Shown here one piece after another: positions 44,033 through 55,200 of a stretch of 64,000 nucleotides of DNA. The stretch is from Imbricaverruca yamaguchii. Lineage: Eukaryota; Arthropoda; Thecostraca; Neoverrucidae. Location: contig JAOTOL010001657.1 of the NCBI GenBank assembly GCA_034440575.1, positions 186,001 to 250,000 on the forward strand, read 5' to 3'. Position 1 is the stretch's first letter. Every line of letters starts with the position of its first letter. The notes under the pieces were generated by a model. That model searched no databases. It was given only the letters and a program-made list of their open reading frames with translations, and had not been told where the DNA came from. Both the position numbers and the translations under genes were made by a program.

Positions 44033-44050
44033 GTTTTTTTTTTTTTTTTA
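44033..44050. repeat. Poly(T) run in CR1 5' UTR region
   Basis: The T run followed by AAATAAATAAAC lies upstream of ORF1 and may be the tail of a small insertion in the 5' UTR. Confidence 0.6.
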
Positions 44051-44400
44051 AATAAATAAACAAAATGTGTAATCTAATTGTCTTCTACACAAGTAGACAA
44101 CTATATGAATATCCCTTTTGATATCACTTACGGCTAGACACAAAAATGAACAGTCACACAACACTTATGAATACTACCAACATACTACCAATTAAACTCT
44201 ATCTTAAACTTCAACACCAAACACACTAGGCACCACACAAATAAATAAAGTATGTTAGGATAGTATGAATGTTGTCTAATATACTTATGAAATCTAGGCA
44301 CTTGTAACATCTCCTACTACAGAAATTGAAGCGACGAGAACACGCCTAAAGCCACGAGGCCTCGCCTAAAAAGAAGATGGCGCACGGCAGCGTCGCTAGG

Positions 44401-44680
44401 TTGATATAGTATAGTTTGCGTGCTACGAAAATGCTTATCAGATAAAAACTAATGAAATATAATCACAGAAGTAATTGCTAAACACCTATCCACAGCTTAG
44501 ACTAGAGTATTGCCCTGTTCTGCAACGACTTATCTGGAAAGCTGGACCTCCAATGGACATCCTTCCACCGTGACACCTGGCCGCAAACTGAACTGACCGG
44601 CTGGGGTCAGACTGCTCTCGGCCGGCTGTGTCAGCCGGGTGAACCGGGGAGGTGGTCCGACTGTGGCTGGCGGGCGCGGC
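44401..44680. other. No gene recognised
   Basis: Short open frames on the minus strand (44486-44743) overlap and resemble no family. Confidence 0.35.
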
Positions 44681-44695
44681 AGAAGAGCGCCAACA

Positions 44696-44855
44696 ACCAT
44701 GATGGATGGGATGTACGTCATGGCAATGGATTATGTGTCGCATCTTGTAGCCTTCGTCAGTTTCGCCTTTAAAAACTTGATATGACTGACGCTGTTATGG
44801 GCGCTGCATGACCTCTGCAGTCGATGCGCCCCTAAACCCCAATAACTAACTAACT
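44696..44855 (+). mobile_element. 160-bp retroposon with 15-bp target-site duplication
   Basis: It is flanked by exact copies of AGAAGAGCGCCAACA (44681-44695 and 44856-44870). The 3' ~65 bp (GGGCGCTGCATGACC, CAGTCGATGCGCCCCTAAAC, then an AACT-repeat tail) matches the 3' ends of the inserts at 22953-23005 and 55435-55603. The 5' ~95 bp is unlike the third copy. Confidence 0.85.
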
Positions 44856-44870
44856 AGAAGAGCGCCAACA

Positions 44871-45635
44871 GCAGGTGATGGCGATTTCGACGGGGGAGCT
44901 AGCCGTGGTGTGGCACCGGATAACTGCGGTCAGACATGAAGCATTCCACGGCTCACTCTGCAAAAAAAACGGAGGGGTGGCCGGATTTCATCCCCGTATC
45001 CACTGCGCATGTTGACCAGTTGAAATAGTCAAATTAGTGCATCAGCCTTGATTAGCGCAGATAACTTCGTTTGGCACAGACAAGTTCAATTGCTTCATAC
45101 ATACTTCAACAGGCCATCTTACACATATATGTGTCCAAGTATTCACACATCTCAGCTTGACACATCACCTCAATCTCTCGTTAACAACGTTCAAATAAAA
45201 TATCTAACTTGCACACATACTGGTCTCCAAACATATTAACTTTCATCTCACATAATTACCTCTTAACAGTCGCACAGCGATTTCAGACAGTCAGTCTCAG
45301 ACATACCTCCAATGGTGAGCCCGGGCGGCTGGTCACCGGTCAGACGCCCTGCGGCGACCTGATCGGGCGCAAGCCCTGGCGTCCAGTCAGTAAGAGAGTG
45401 TGCGATCAATCTTGCTCGGCGCCTATATGACCTCAAGGCCACCGCCCTTGGCCCCATGCCAGGACCACATCATCGTCACGCGGGGCTCTGAATTATCGAG
45501 AATAATGTCCGGTGCACTGGACTGCACCTCGGGTCGCGCTGTCTATCTCAGAGACATTCCGCCAGTTCAGACATCTCTGAGCCTCGGCCGCCCCGCGAGA
45601 ATCAAGCTGACGCCGCGTGCGCCACTGGTTTTTTT
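44871..45635. other. No gene recognised
   Basis: GC-rich short frames near 45263-45600 overlap on both strands without family likeness. Confidence 0.4.
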
Positions 45636-45661
45636 AACTCACACACACACACACACACACC
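45636..45661. repeat. (CA)n microsatellite
   Basis: A run of AC dinucleotides about 26 bases long. Confidence 0.95.
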
Positions 45662-47040
45662 CATACGTGTAAGGCGTGCAAAGCGAGGACTGTGACTCGT
45701 CACCGACTATCGAGGACCATGTGAAGGCACCAACTGGCAAGTATCAGACGTGGCATGGTAGTAGTCGTGCATGTCTAGTCATGCTCTGGCTATTTGGTTG
45801 TGGAGAAAAACATCATGGTAAGCCATCAGTTTGAAACTTAATACCGAGGACCAATGCGATAACCGAGGACCGATTTCGCACGGGCGCAGCAAGGGGGGAC
45901 AACTGCGGGCGTATGTTCATTTTCTTGCTCGAAACGTTTTTCAGCCGCGAATGCACCTTTCAGAGTAGGAAAGGCACACACCCAGAGAAATAGCATACCA
46001 TCCGGAGAAATGACGCGCTTTCAGAACATAAATATCACCATGAAATTCCCTTGATCTGCCTCTGCTGGTGTGTAAACAGCGCGAACGTGGTGTGAATACC
46101 GAGGACCGTGTGTGAAGTGTTCTGACCATCCACCACATGCGAGGACCGATCCACACCAATCGATGCCTTCTGTGCAGACGTACTGCGCGGTACCGTCTCT
46201 TATCGCAGCTATCACTAGATGAGTATGAGTCGGGTGCTTGCCATCAGGCAGCAGGACGTAACGTGAGGTACTCTGGGCCGTAATATATATTACATAGGAT
46301 GTAGAATACTTCCCTTGGAACGTAGTTTCAGTACTGCCAAGTCTCAAAAACGGAGCATCGTGAACTTTCGTTCAACATCAGCTGCTCCTGGAGGTGACAG
46401 CAATTCACTACCTGAGGAGTATTGTTTGAAATACCAGATGTTATCTCGTTCTTTCCCACTGTCACCCTTACTGCGCAATAGCAGGAGGCAGTAGGAGATA
46501 ATTTTATACTTAGGTGTTTTTTTCAATCCATTTTCCCAGTCAACGGCCACACTCTAGCCTACCGTAACCAAACACTGTTGTCTAGTTTTATGTGAAGCCA
46601 TACATTGACGAAACCCGAATGCATTGAGCACAATGTGAAAATGTTCCATATGATACGATACGATGCAGGCCTCACCTTATCTCACCCTCCCCCTCCCACG
46701 CACACACGCACTTTACGTCGATGCACATTAACGTCTACATCAAGTTTTGAGGGATACCGAGCGCCTACTGCTGAGCACAGGGGAAATGACCGGGCTATTG
46801 CTAGTTGTGTATCTATCTAATCCCACTGCTGTAGGGCATATTACAAATACAAAATAAAATTCCACTGCTGCAGGGCATATTACAAATAAAAATACCAGGG
46901 AGCGACAGCTAGAAAAGCATGCAAGAAAATGGAACTTATGGAAATGTTACGACAGAATGAGATCTTTTCGGGATCATTGCAGATACTTTACCAGCCATCA
47001 ACATGTTAAAGTATCCTTTGGCCTACTGCGTGCCGTGAGA
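45662..47040. other. Unassigned; repeated 'ACCGAGGACCG' word and doubled LINE-like 3' end
   Basis: The word ACCGAGGACC recurs near 45843, 45862 and 46098. A block CCACTGCTGTAGGGCATATT plus ACAAATA occurs twice in tandem (46823-46850 and 46863-46889), like a duplicated retroelement 3' end. No gene is recognised. Confidence 0.5.
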
Positions 47041-47044
47041 GCTG

Positions 47045-47885
47045 TCTGGCTAGGTGCTGGTGGTTCCCTGCCAAGCCGCTCCCACTGAGTATCGTAGAAT
47101 CTGGCCGAACCGTGTCGGTGGCGTCCCTGCCGAGCGACTACTGTTAAGTACGAGTGGAACTGACCGGCCGACGCTGGTGGCGTCTCTGCCGATCGGCTCT
47201 TACTGGGTACCGGGGGAGCTGACTGGACTGGTGCTGGTAGCCGAACCTGAATACCGTGAGAGTAGCCAGACCGGTGCTGGATGCTTCACTGCCGAGCCAC
47301 TGCTGAGTACCAGTGGGGTCGACCGACTGGTGCTAGTCGTGCACAGACCGAACGATTCGCACCAAGTACCGGGGAAGCTGACCAGACCGGTACCGTTGGC
47401 GTCCCTACCAAATCACCCTTACATCAGGGAAGCTGACCTGACCGGTGCTGCTGGCATCCTTGCCAAGCAACTCCTGCTGAGTGTGGGGGGTGCTGACCGC
47501 GTGACGATGGTGGCGTACGAGCCGAGTGGCCCCTACTGTGCACCGTGAGATCTGACAACCCGTCCTGGTGGCATCCCTGCCGAGCGGCCGCTACCGAGTA
47601 CCGTAGGAGCTGACCCGCACGGCGTACGAGCGTGTGGCGCCTAATGAGTATGGTGCGAGTTAACTGGACCGATGTTGATGGCGTCCCTGTCGAGTCACCC
47701 TTACTGGGCAACGGAGGAGCTGATTAAACCGTTGATGGTTGTGTTACTGACGAATAGCGTGGTATTCGACCGGTCTGTGGTGTCTCTACCGAGCTGCTCC
47801 TGTTCAGTACCGAGGAAGCTAACGGGACTTGGCCTTCGCTTGACTTGGTCTTTGCCAAGCGGACTTCGCTGAGCACTGGTGGAAC
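47045..47885. repeat. Degenerate ~58-62-bp minisatellite
   Basis: Units resemble 'gctggtggcgtccctgccgagc', then 'gctcctactgagtacc', then 'gggagctgaccggaccg'. Successive cores lie near 47054, 47112 and 47171 and continue, more diverged, to about 47880. The plus-strand frame 47054-47548 is a by-product. Confidence 0.7.
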
Positions 47886-48780
47886 CGACTATCTGGTGTT
47901 CGTATTCAGGATATGCATTAGGATATATGGTTGACACTACTGTATCGATATAAAACATCTTTGTAATCTACTTGTGGTTTACCAGGAAGCTTATATTACC
48001 ATGATGTGATAGTACATTTGAGATAGAGAGGGACCAGTTTATGATGTTGAAGATGGAAATGCAAAAACTCCTCAGCACGCACTTGGTGCAGGGGGTGAGG
48101 ACAAATTGGCTATTTGAGGCCAGTTCGCATCCAAAGGCGTCTACGGAAAAATCGCACGCTGTAGCACGCAAGCAAAGTTTCGTCTGCTATGAGTTCCTCA
48201 GCAAAAGTACGTCAGGCACTAAGTACCCGACACACGTACAAGCATGGACGACCCGAGGCGGTGCCGTGCTCATTATATATACATGCATTCACACACACAC
48301 ACATATATATATATAACGTTAGTGTGGGTGTACATGACGTTCATCATGGTGATATATGCATGATCATAACAGTCTATAAGCTATCAGTTCAATTGCTGCA
48401 GGATATGGGAAACCCAACTTAGTCTTCGTACTGGTGGTAGTAGGGACCTGGATCTTGGAGAAGGATGCGAATTTATGTAACCCGAGTTGTGTGCGGTTTG
48501 CATCGCACCATTCGACCGACCAGTATATTGTTCGACTACCGGCTTGACACGTTGCTGCTTCAGATGACCTCTCCTTTTCTCCGCTGGTCTGGCACTAATC
48601 CAAAGATGCTTACATCACAAGCTATGGCCTATCACAGACTTGGTGCTACGCCAGCGCACTAGCCTTAATATCGGAACACAGCAGTCGGGTTTTGAACCCG
48701 CCCATTACGTTGATGCGATTAGCTCCAATCATTCTCGGATATTGCGGCCTTGATTGCAGTACTTTTCTCCCTACTATCGG
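47886..48780. other. No gene recognised; short (CA)(TA) microsatellite
   Basis: The CA/TA dinucleotide run lies at 48289-48315. Nothing coding is recognised. Confidence 0.45.
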
Positions 48781-48817
48781 AAACTGAATAAAAAAGAGCT
48801 TGCGAAAACTGAACACA

Positions 48818-48823
48818 TTTATT
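48818..48823 (-). promoter_or_regulatory. Poly(A) signal AATAAA of the recombinase gene
   Basis: TTTATT on the plus strand reads AATAAA on the minus strand about 88 bases after the stop codon at 48910-48912. A normal distance for a 3' UTR signal. Confidence 0.55.
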
Positions 48824-48909
48824 GGTCACATTGAAAAATGATCAGCGAATAAGCGAACGTTACGCATGACGTCGCGCGAAACCCTCTACCCCCGCAGCCA
48901 CGTGGGCAT

Positions 48910-50523
48910 CTACCGAATGTGTTTGCGCCGAAATGATGTTATTAGGTTGTGCACATGGTACTTTACATCCTTCCAGGATCTTCTTGCAAGGACTGGCTCG
49001 GTTTGCAGGGTTTTGAGGCACTGTGCTTGACCAGGAACGACCTGGTTGCTCACACACCACCCTAAATGGCGTGTAACCGCACTGCTTTCCTCCGCGCTCC
49101 ACCGGTTCCTTTGCTGCCTTTTCTTCCCGCCCACCGTCGTTCCCACACCATCCGAAGAAGTCCACCGTCTTTTGTTTCCAGATTGTCTTCTCTGACCTCC
49201 AGCCTTGTTATTATTCGCCCCTCTATCGTTATTGCGCGAATGATCCTCCCTCTCTACCTCCTCTCCACTCTCCACAACTCCCTCCCCGTTGTTCTCGCGC
49301 GGAGTGTCCTCCATCTCGCTCTCAGCTCCACTCTCTCCCAGGGCTCCATCATCGTCACCCTTGTGGCGCATGGGATTCCTATCGATTTCGTCCAGACCCA
49401 TACCTGCCCACTGACTGATTGTTCCGGCCTCCGCTGCCATCAGCAGCTTACCGATTTTTGCGACTTGGGCCATTGCCTCCGGTAGTCTATAGTATGATCT
49501 GTGTACAGAAATATCATGGCCCAGAAATCCCGCCAGTTGGTCTAGCTCGTTCTCCTTCAGGTTAAGTAGTTGTGAAATTGTTGCTATATGTTTCCTGAGG
49601 TTTGTGGATGTGACGCTCGTTGGGGACCCCAATCCACTTTTGAGAGAATGCTTTCGAAGACAATCACTGCCTCGCAGAGGTCTTTTGTCGCTGGACACAG
49701 CGTTGGCAAAAACGTACAGGGATGATTCATCGATGCCAACTTCGATCCTCTTCTCAATAAGCAAATCAATGTTTCTCCTCATTTCTCCACTCAGTAGCAG
49801 TGGAACACCCCTGCCGCGCTTTCCCCTGATGACAACTCTTATGAAGGACTTCGCAAGGTGCTTTTCGAAGGTACTCAATGGAAGGTCACATTCGTCATTT
49901 ACGTTCTCGGAGCTATCCACTCCTCTTCTGAAGTCCTGCACAGTCAATCGCGAAACTTCACCTTGTCGCCGCCTGTTGAACAGAATCAACTTGGTGAGCA
50001 CTATTTCTCCGAAGTCCCTGTAAAGAGCCGGCGATGCTTTCTCCTCGAACGCTTCTCTGACTTGTTCCGCTTCATGGTCTAGGTAGCTATGCAAGGTCTG
50101 TATGTCCTTTGTCAGTACCTTGACTTCCGGCCTGTTCCACTTCGCTTCACGTAGAGTGGTCAGCGCACCCCTCGACACGACATCGGTCCATTCCATCTCT
50201 AGCAGTTCCATGAACCGTTTGATCGCAAACGTTTCTTCGTCCCGTTCCATTGCTCGCGCGAGAAGGATGGCTGCACATCGTTTTATGCTGTGTCCCAGCT
50301 TCAGAGCTAGGGATGGGGTCCTGTAAGCCGCTGTCTCATCAGAAAACCCGCAGACATCTCGAACAGCAGCGGCCAGTTCAGAGAACTTCTGTGTGTCGAT
50401 GAAATCTTGCAGTTGAGCATTCGGGTTCTTCTTGCGCAGGCATATCAAGAGCCTTGCCAATTCCCGCATTTTTGAGCTAATATAATGATTGTTGTGCGCT
50501 TCATTTCGAAGTTTGAACGCCAT
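48910..50523 (-). CDS. Tyrosine-recombinase-like protein with C-terminal Myb/SANT-like domain
   Basis: A 537-codon frame begins at an internal ATG; the real protein continues upstream in another frame (next entry). Residues ~1-130 look like an N-terminal SAM-like/core-binding region. Residues ~165-350 carry the tyrosine-recombinase signature: RRRQGEVSRL (184-193, catalytic Arg), a possible beta-hairpin Lys (RGKRGRG, 233-239), TNLRKHIAT (307-315, second Arg R310; the usual first His of HxxR is absent), FLGHD (LGH ends at H336) and the nucleophile candidate Y344 or Y345 in HRSYYRLPE. An acidic linker (390-440) leads to KRRW and RNRWSAEESSAV (472-483), a Myb/SANT-like tail ending at 537. Crypton-type transposons and derived genes use such recombinases. 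Whether this belongs to a named Crypton group I cannot tell. Confidence 0.8.
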   Translation of the reverse strand: MAFKLRNEAHNNHYISSKMRELARLLICLRKKNPNAQLQDFIDTQKFSELAAAVRDVCGFSDETAAYRTPSLALKLGHSIKRCAAILLARAMERDEETFAIKRFMELLEMEWTDVVSRGALTTLREAKWNRPEVKVLTKDIQTLHSYLDHEAEQVREAFEEKASPALYRDFGEIVLTKLILFNRRRQGEVSRLTVQDFRRGVDSSENVNDECDLPLSTFEKHLAKSFIRVVIRGKRGRGVPLLLSGEMRRNIDLLIEKRIEVGIDESSLYVFANAVSSDKRPLRGSDCLRKHSLKSGLGSPTSVTSTNLRKHIATISQLLNLKENELDQLAGFLGHDISVHRSYYRLPEAMAQVAKIGKLLMAAEAGTISQWAGMGLDEIDRNPMRHKGDDDGALGESGAESEMEDTPRENNGEGVVESGEEVEREDHSRNNDRGANNNKAGGQRRQSGNKRRWTSSDGVGTTVGGKKRQQRNRWSAEESSAVTRHLGWCVSNQVVPGQAQCLKTLQTEPVLARRSWKDVKYHVHNLITSFRRKHIR

Positions 50524-51270
50524 CTTCTCCCCCGAACGCCACGATGAGCTTATCCGTCTTGCATAGTAGGGATGCGGCGTCCAGGTTCATCGTTGCGAGG
50601 ATAGTAGTCATTCTTTCCGAGGCACCAGTTGGTGACAGCAGGGAGAACGCGTCCCTTTGAACCCTACCTTGTCTCCCGCGTTCAGGCTGACATGAGCGTT
50701 TGTGCCGCCATAGGGTTGCTCTATAAAAGCAGCCATGGCAGCCATCACATATCAGAAAATCCTGGACCCCCCTCTTGCTTCCCGTGGGTACCCTACGCCA
50801 TGGTAAAACCTCCCCCTTCTGATGGCCATTCATAACTTTGACGTTGTGAGCGTAGTTTCCTTTCTTTTTCAGATTGTCGAAGAGCTTTCTCCGTTCTTTG
50901 GAATGCTTTGGCTGATTCAATGCGAGGGCCACCTCAGCCTCCCCACTATGCTGGCGTCCCAAGTGGCGACTAAGTTTGGCCTGGGCTATTCCGCAAAAGA
51001 GACAGATGTTCTTTCTATCCCAAACGCGCTTTGTGCTATTCCTAGCAGTAGTGACAGCAGGTAAGGTACGTTGAACAGGGCGGTTAACGGAACACAAATC
51101 CGGCAGCAGTGGTATGTCCTCTGAGTGATCCGATGCCAGTGACGGAGGAATACAATCGGAGGACTGATTGTCTTCGGAGTTAACATCCGATTGCTCGTCT
51201 TCTGCTGAAGATGTGTCGGGCACTAGGAAGTCGGGATCGGCAACATCGTCATCTACTTCATCACCATCTT
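50501..51270 (-). CDS. Zinc-finger N-terminal part of the same recombinase gene
   Basis: The exon opens after a good acceptor (TGTGTTTCAG on the minus strand, AG at 51271-51272) with an acidic stretch reading DPDFLVPDTSSAEDEQSDV. Numbering from V at 51223, two finger-like motifs follow: C74-x2-C77-x9-H87-x4-H92 (CLFCGIAQAKLSRHLGRQH) and C159-x2-C162-x11-H174-x3-C178. The frame runs on to LLCKTDKLIVAFGG and then a stop, overlapping the recombinase frame by 23 bases in a different phase. One extra G in the GGGGG run near 50528-50532 would explain the break, since protein sense switches exactly there. An upstream intron and at least one further exon must exist beyond 51270 but are not recognised. 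Confidence 0.75.
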
Positions 51271-53400
51271 CTGAAACACATAAGTGACGGGAAATTGCTT
51301 CAATATCTTAGATTGCACACATAACTCATCAAACTAGCAAATATTAAGTACAACTCACACGTTCATCCGGTTGGACTAGGTGGTCCAATAGGCAAATATC
51401 TGAAAAGCTTGAAATAATTGCTGCAATGTTAAAAAATAGCTGTGTTTCGCTTCCTCGGGGCATGGGACAATTTTAATCCTCCTGCTAAGGCGAAGCACGA
51501 GGGAGGAGACAGTAGCCTTTTGCGCAGCCAACAGGGGCAGGGCTGGTCCCTTTACCATGGAGAAGGCCCCATCACATGAAGGAGGCTCCCATCACATGTA
51601 GGAGATGCGCATCATAGGAAAGATGCCCCCATTATGCGGAGAAGTCTTGATCCCCAAAAGATCCCATGACAGGGAGGAGGCCCTGTTGTAGAAAGACGTC
51701 CGCCACAAGGAGGTCCCCGCCACAGAGGAGACCAACACCACAGGAAAAAGGTCTCAATCACATGTGGTTCTTTGTCATGGGAGGCGTCCCATCAGAAAGG
51801 GGAAGCCCCAATCGTAGGGAAGAGACCCCGTGGCGAAGAGGAGTGAGAGAAAGGAATGGCCGAATCTTAACACTCTTCACTAAGAGGAGTGAGAGGGTCT
51901 CACATAACGCGCACTGAGGGGGATTCAGACCCACGTAAGATTTCACAAACTGCTGAAGGCTGCTTGCAACATTTGGAGGGTAGTTTTCGACTGTAGTGAA
52001 CTCGCTGCAACATAAATGTTATGACCCTACCTTCTGGATCAAATGAGGTCAATATATGCGGCACGCCGCGCCGACAAAACCGTTGTGATATCGAACGCTG
52101 GGCAGCCGGGCAACTGTACCCTTCGCACCCTCTCTTTGTCGACTGCACCCTCACAGCTCCTGTGTTTACCAATAGTTTGTTTTCATGGATATGAGATGCT
52201 TATGAACTTTTTTTTACTGTCCCAAGATTTCATCACAATGCCCCTCCCCGTTTACGCGATATTACCAAAAATAATAACAGTGGATGGACTCTGCCCCTCT
52301 GGTGCGCATGTTAATAGGAACCCTCCAGTTTATGAGGTGTCTCGCAAATTAGGAAGATCTTTGTACATGTGAAGACTTCTGCATATTAGAAGTCACGTAC
52401 ACAATGCATGCATAGTCCACCATAGTTCTTTTCAGTGAGCAACATGCAAAAACTTAATACGGGACGAACTCAGCCGCAATTTTGAATTCAAATAACAGCA
52501 TCGCCACAGTGCACTCTTTTTGGGTATTATCATCTACTCTACCAGCCCTAGCTAACGTAAGATAAGTCTGCCTTCATTCTTTTCACTTCTTACCTTTTCA
52601 TTTCTTGCCCGGATAGCTAATCCACGGGTTTTGACCTTTGTAAGGCTTTGGCTGACCGATGCATATTCTATTTACTTAAAGATAAGTCATTTCAACTTAA
52701 AAATGCGTTTAAAAGTATTTAGATAGCCCGATTCAGAAGTACAGTATTAATGCCCCGTAACGTCGAATCTTTTAGCGGTCTTTGGACACCAAGAAGGTTG
52801 AGCTTCCTACACCGAAGCAAGGGTGGTGGCGTGGTACTACGCTTAAGTTTTTCCTCAGCATTTCCTCACCTGAGGGAGACAAAGATGCGTCATCCAGCCC
52901 ACCAACATGGTCGCTTGCACGTCCACATGAAAGCGCTGGTCGAGGCATCGGTGGCACACTGGAAACGAACAGTGGGTAGGTTTTATCTTCATCGACCAAC
53001 GCTATTCGCAAAATACTTACTGGTTAATCAGCACCCATCGCCACCAACATGTCAATGCAATCCGATGGTACGCGAAGTCACATAAAACATGAGGAAACAG
53101 ACACACACAGACGCACTACACAAACACGCAGACATACCGGCGTGCACACGCAACATGTAGATGAATACCCCCAAACAACCCAAAATGTGTCCACGTCAAT
53201 ACATGTAGAGGCAACAAAGATATATAAGGTTCGTGCACATTGAAAGCATCTATAATGCATACCTGCTACGCTATGGGACTATATTTAAGATGAGTCAAAT
53301 GGTGCTCCTTTCCATGTGCATTCCCAACAAAAAAGAGAACACATTACCAACACAGGTACAATTTAACAGAAAGTAACTCACACTGCAACACCACGCGCTG
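51271..53400. other. Upstream of the recombinase gene; no exon recognised
   Basis: The section 51540-51860 is built of variants of a ~25-30 bp purine-rich unit ('catcacatgaaggaggctcc', 'ccacaaggaggtccccgcc'), like a complement of the 37-39 kb repeats. A CA-rich stretch lies at 53085-53150. A first exon and promoter of the recombinase gene could lie here, but I cannot place them. Confidence 0.4.
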
Positions 53401-53424
53401 AGCTGCAGATGCTTGACAGATCAG

Positions 53425-54340
53425 AGGCGGCACTGTTCGCTGGGCCGACGGTAGATGGGCAGCCTGGGTTGACAGCAGTTGAGGGTCCTGGCCTGACAGC
53501 TGGGCAGCCTGGGTTGACAGCAGTTGAGAGGCCTGTCCCGACGACAGCTGGGGGATCAGGACCGACGGCAGCTGGGAGGTCTGGGCCAACGGCAGCTGGG
53601 AGGCCTGGACCGACGGCAGCTGGGAGTCCAGGACCGACAGCAGCTGGTGGACTTGGGCCAACGACAGCTGAGAGGCCTGTCCCAACGGCAGCTGGGAGGC
53701 CTAGACCGACGGCAGCTGGGGGACTTGGGCCGACGGCAGCTGAGAGGCTTCGGCCAACGGCAGCTGGACAGCCTGGAGCGACGGCAGCTGGGAGGTCTGT
53801 CCCGACGGCAGCTGGTGGACTTGGGCCGACGGCAGCTGGGAGGTCTGGGCCAACGGCAGCTGAGAGGCCTGTCCCAACGGCAGCTGGGAGGCCTAGACCG
53901 ACGGCAGCTGGGGGACTTGGGCCGACCGCAGCTGAGAGGCTTCGGCCAACGGCAGCTGGACAGCCTGGAGCGACGGCAGATGGGAGGCCTGTCCTGACGG
54001 CAGCTGGTGGACTTGGGCCGACGGCAGCTGGGAGGTCTGGGCCAACGGCAGCTGAGAGGCCTGTCCCAACGGCAGCTGGGAGGCCTAGACCGACGGCAGC
54101 TGGGGGACTTGGGCCGACGGCAGCTGAGAGGCTTCGGCCAACGGCAGCTGGACAGCCTGGAGCGACGGCAGCTGGTTGGCCTAGACCGACGGCAGCTGGG
54201 AGGCCTGTCCCGACGGCAGCTGGTGGATTTGGGCCGACGGCAGCTGGGAGGCCTAGACCGACGGCAGCTGGGCAGCCTGGACTGACGGCAGCTGAGAGGA
54301 TTGGACCGACGGAAGCTGGACAACCAGTGTCGAAGATTGC
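53425..54340. repeat. 24-bp minisatellite with 192-bp higher-order period
   Basis: About 38 units of 24 bp share CGACGGCAGCTGGGAGGCCT with variable ends. Eight-unit blocks are repeated almost exactly at 192-bp intervals: the phrase GAGAGGCCTGTCCCAACGGC starts at 53670, 53862 and 54054. The period is a multiple of three, so frames of up to 327 codons stay open on both strands (PPAAVGTGL-like and PTAAGRPG-like eight-residue repeats). Confidence 0.9.
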
Positions 54341-55200
54341 TGGATGGTCCGCGACATTCACGGTGGCCCGGTCGCTCTAAAAATCATGTTAACAAAACAA
54401 TACTTTAGTACAGAACATGACAGTATTCCGACATACAATCTGTGTTGCACGAAGGATATGCACGAAAGCGTCTCCATGTTGAATTAATCCATTATCTATT
54501 GCATTCCGCTTAGTTCTATATTTATTTCATCGTCTTACATCCTTTTAGTTTCGGTTTGCTGAGCGAGGTGACCATACCGGCTGACATGCTTCAAACTACA
54601 ACATCCTTACCTTATCCACATCACAAGTCGTGGCCTTACATTCATCTCACATTCCATGGCCAGATCATTGTCCGTTTTTTCAACCTACTTATTCCGATAG
54701 GCACGAGCATGGGTAATTTGATTTCTGGATGTACCGGTAGTCAGCATGAATGCAGGTACAGTTGATAAAAAGGGAGAGGCTTTAAGTTTGCCCCATCATA
54801 CAATTTTAACGAATGTGGCATTGGCCGCCCACAGAGATGCATCTTTCGCATTAATTGCTACACTGATTAGGAGGCAAACTGTCACTCTGTAATCTGGGCC
54901 AGATGGTGGGATGTTGTTTTCATCAGTACACCAATTTCAAAATGTATCTTCTAAAAGAAGGTACCTAGTGTTAGTCTCAAATTTACAGTAACAAGCATTT
55001 AAAGAAAATGACTGGATGTGAATCAGTCTATCAGCAACACATTATAGTATTAGATCAGTGCTGTCGTACTAAATCAGCAACATATCCCTTTACATCAAAA
55101 GACACGCCGTTTAATTATCTACGAATTTTCCAAATATGGTATGACTGCACAGAAGTACTCGAGTTAGCTCATTGCTTGGTTGTTGATTGCATGACAAATC
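54341..55200. other. No gene recognised
   Basis: No coding or repeat family is recognised. Confidence 0.4.

Larger units (their letters stand above)
39832..44400 (-). mobile_element. Nearly full-length CR1-clade LINE, inactivated
   Basis: From 5' to 3' on the minus strand it has a 5' UTR (about 44400-43866), ORF1 (43865-42918), a broken ORF2 (about 42720-39921) and a 3' UTR ending in a GACATAAA tail at 39832-39839. The 5' boundary is set only by the GC-rich 'cgccatctt' stretch near 44370-44390 and is uncertain. It is the reference copy for the fragments at 24025, 25021, 32416 and 35785. Confidence 0.85.

Noticed and set aside
53409..54380. Frames of 323-327 codons on both strands resembling proline/alanine-rich or collagen-like proteins
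   Set aside because: They come from a 24-bp tandem repeat whose period is a multiple of three. Three frames are open at once and none has a distinct non-repeat domain.
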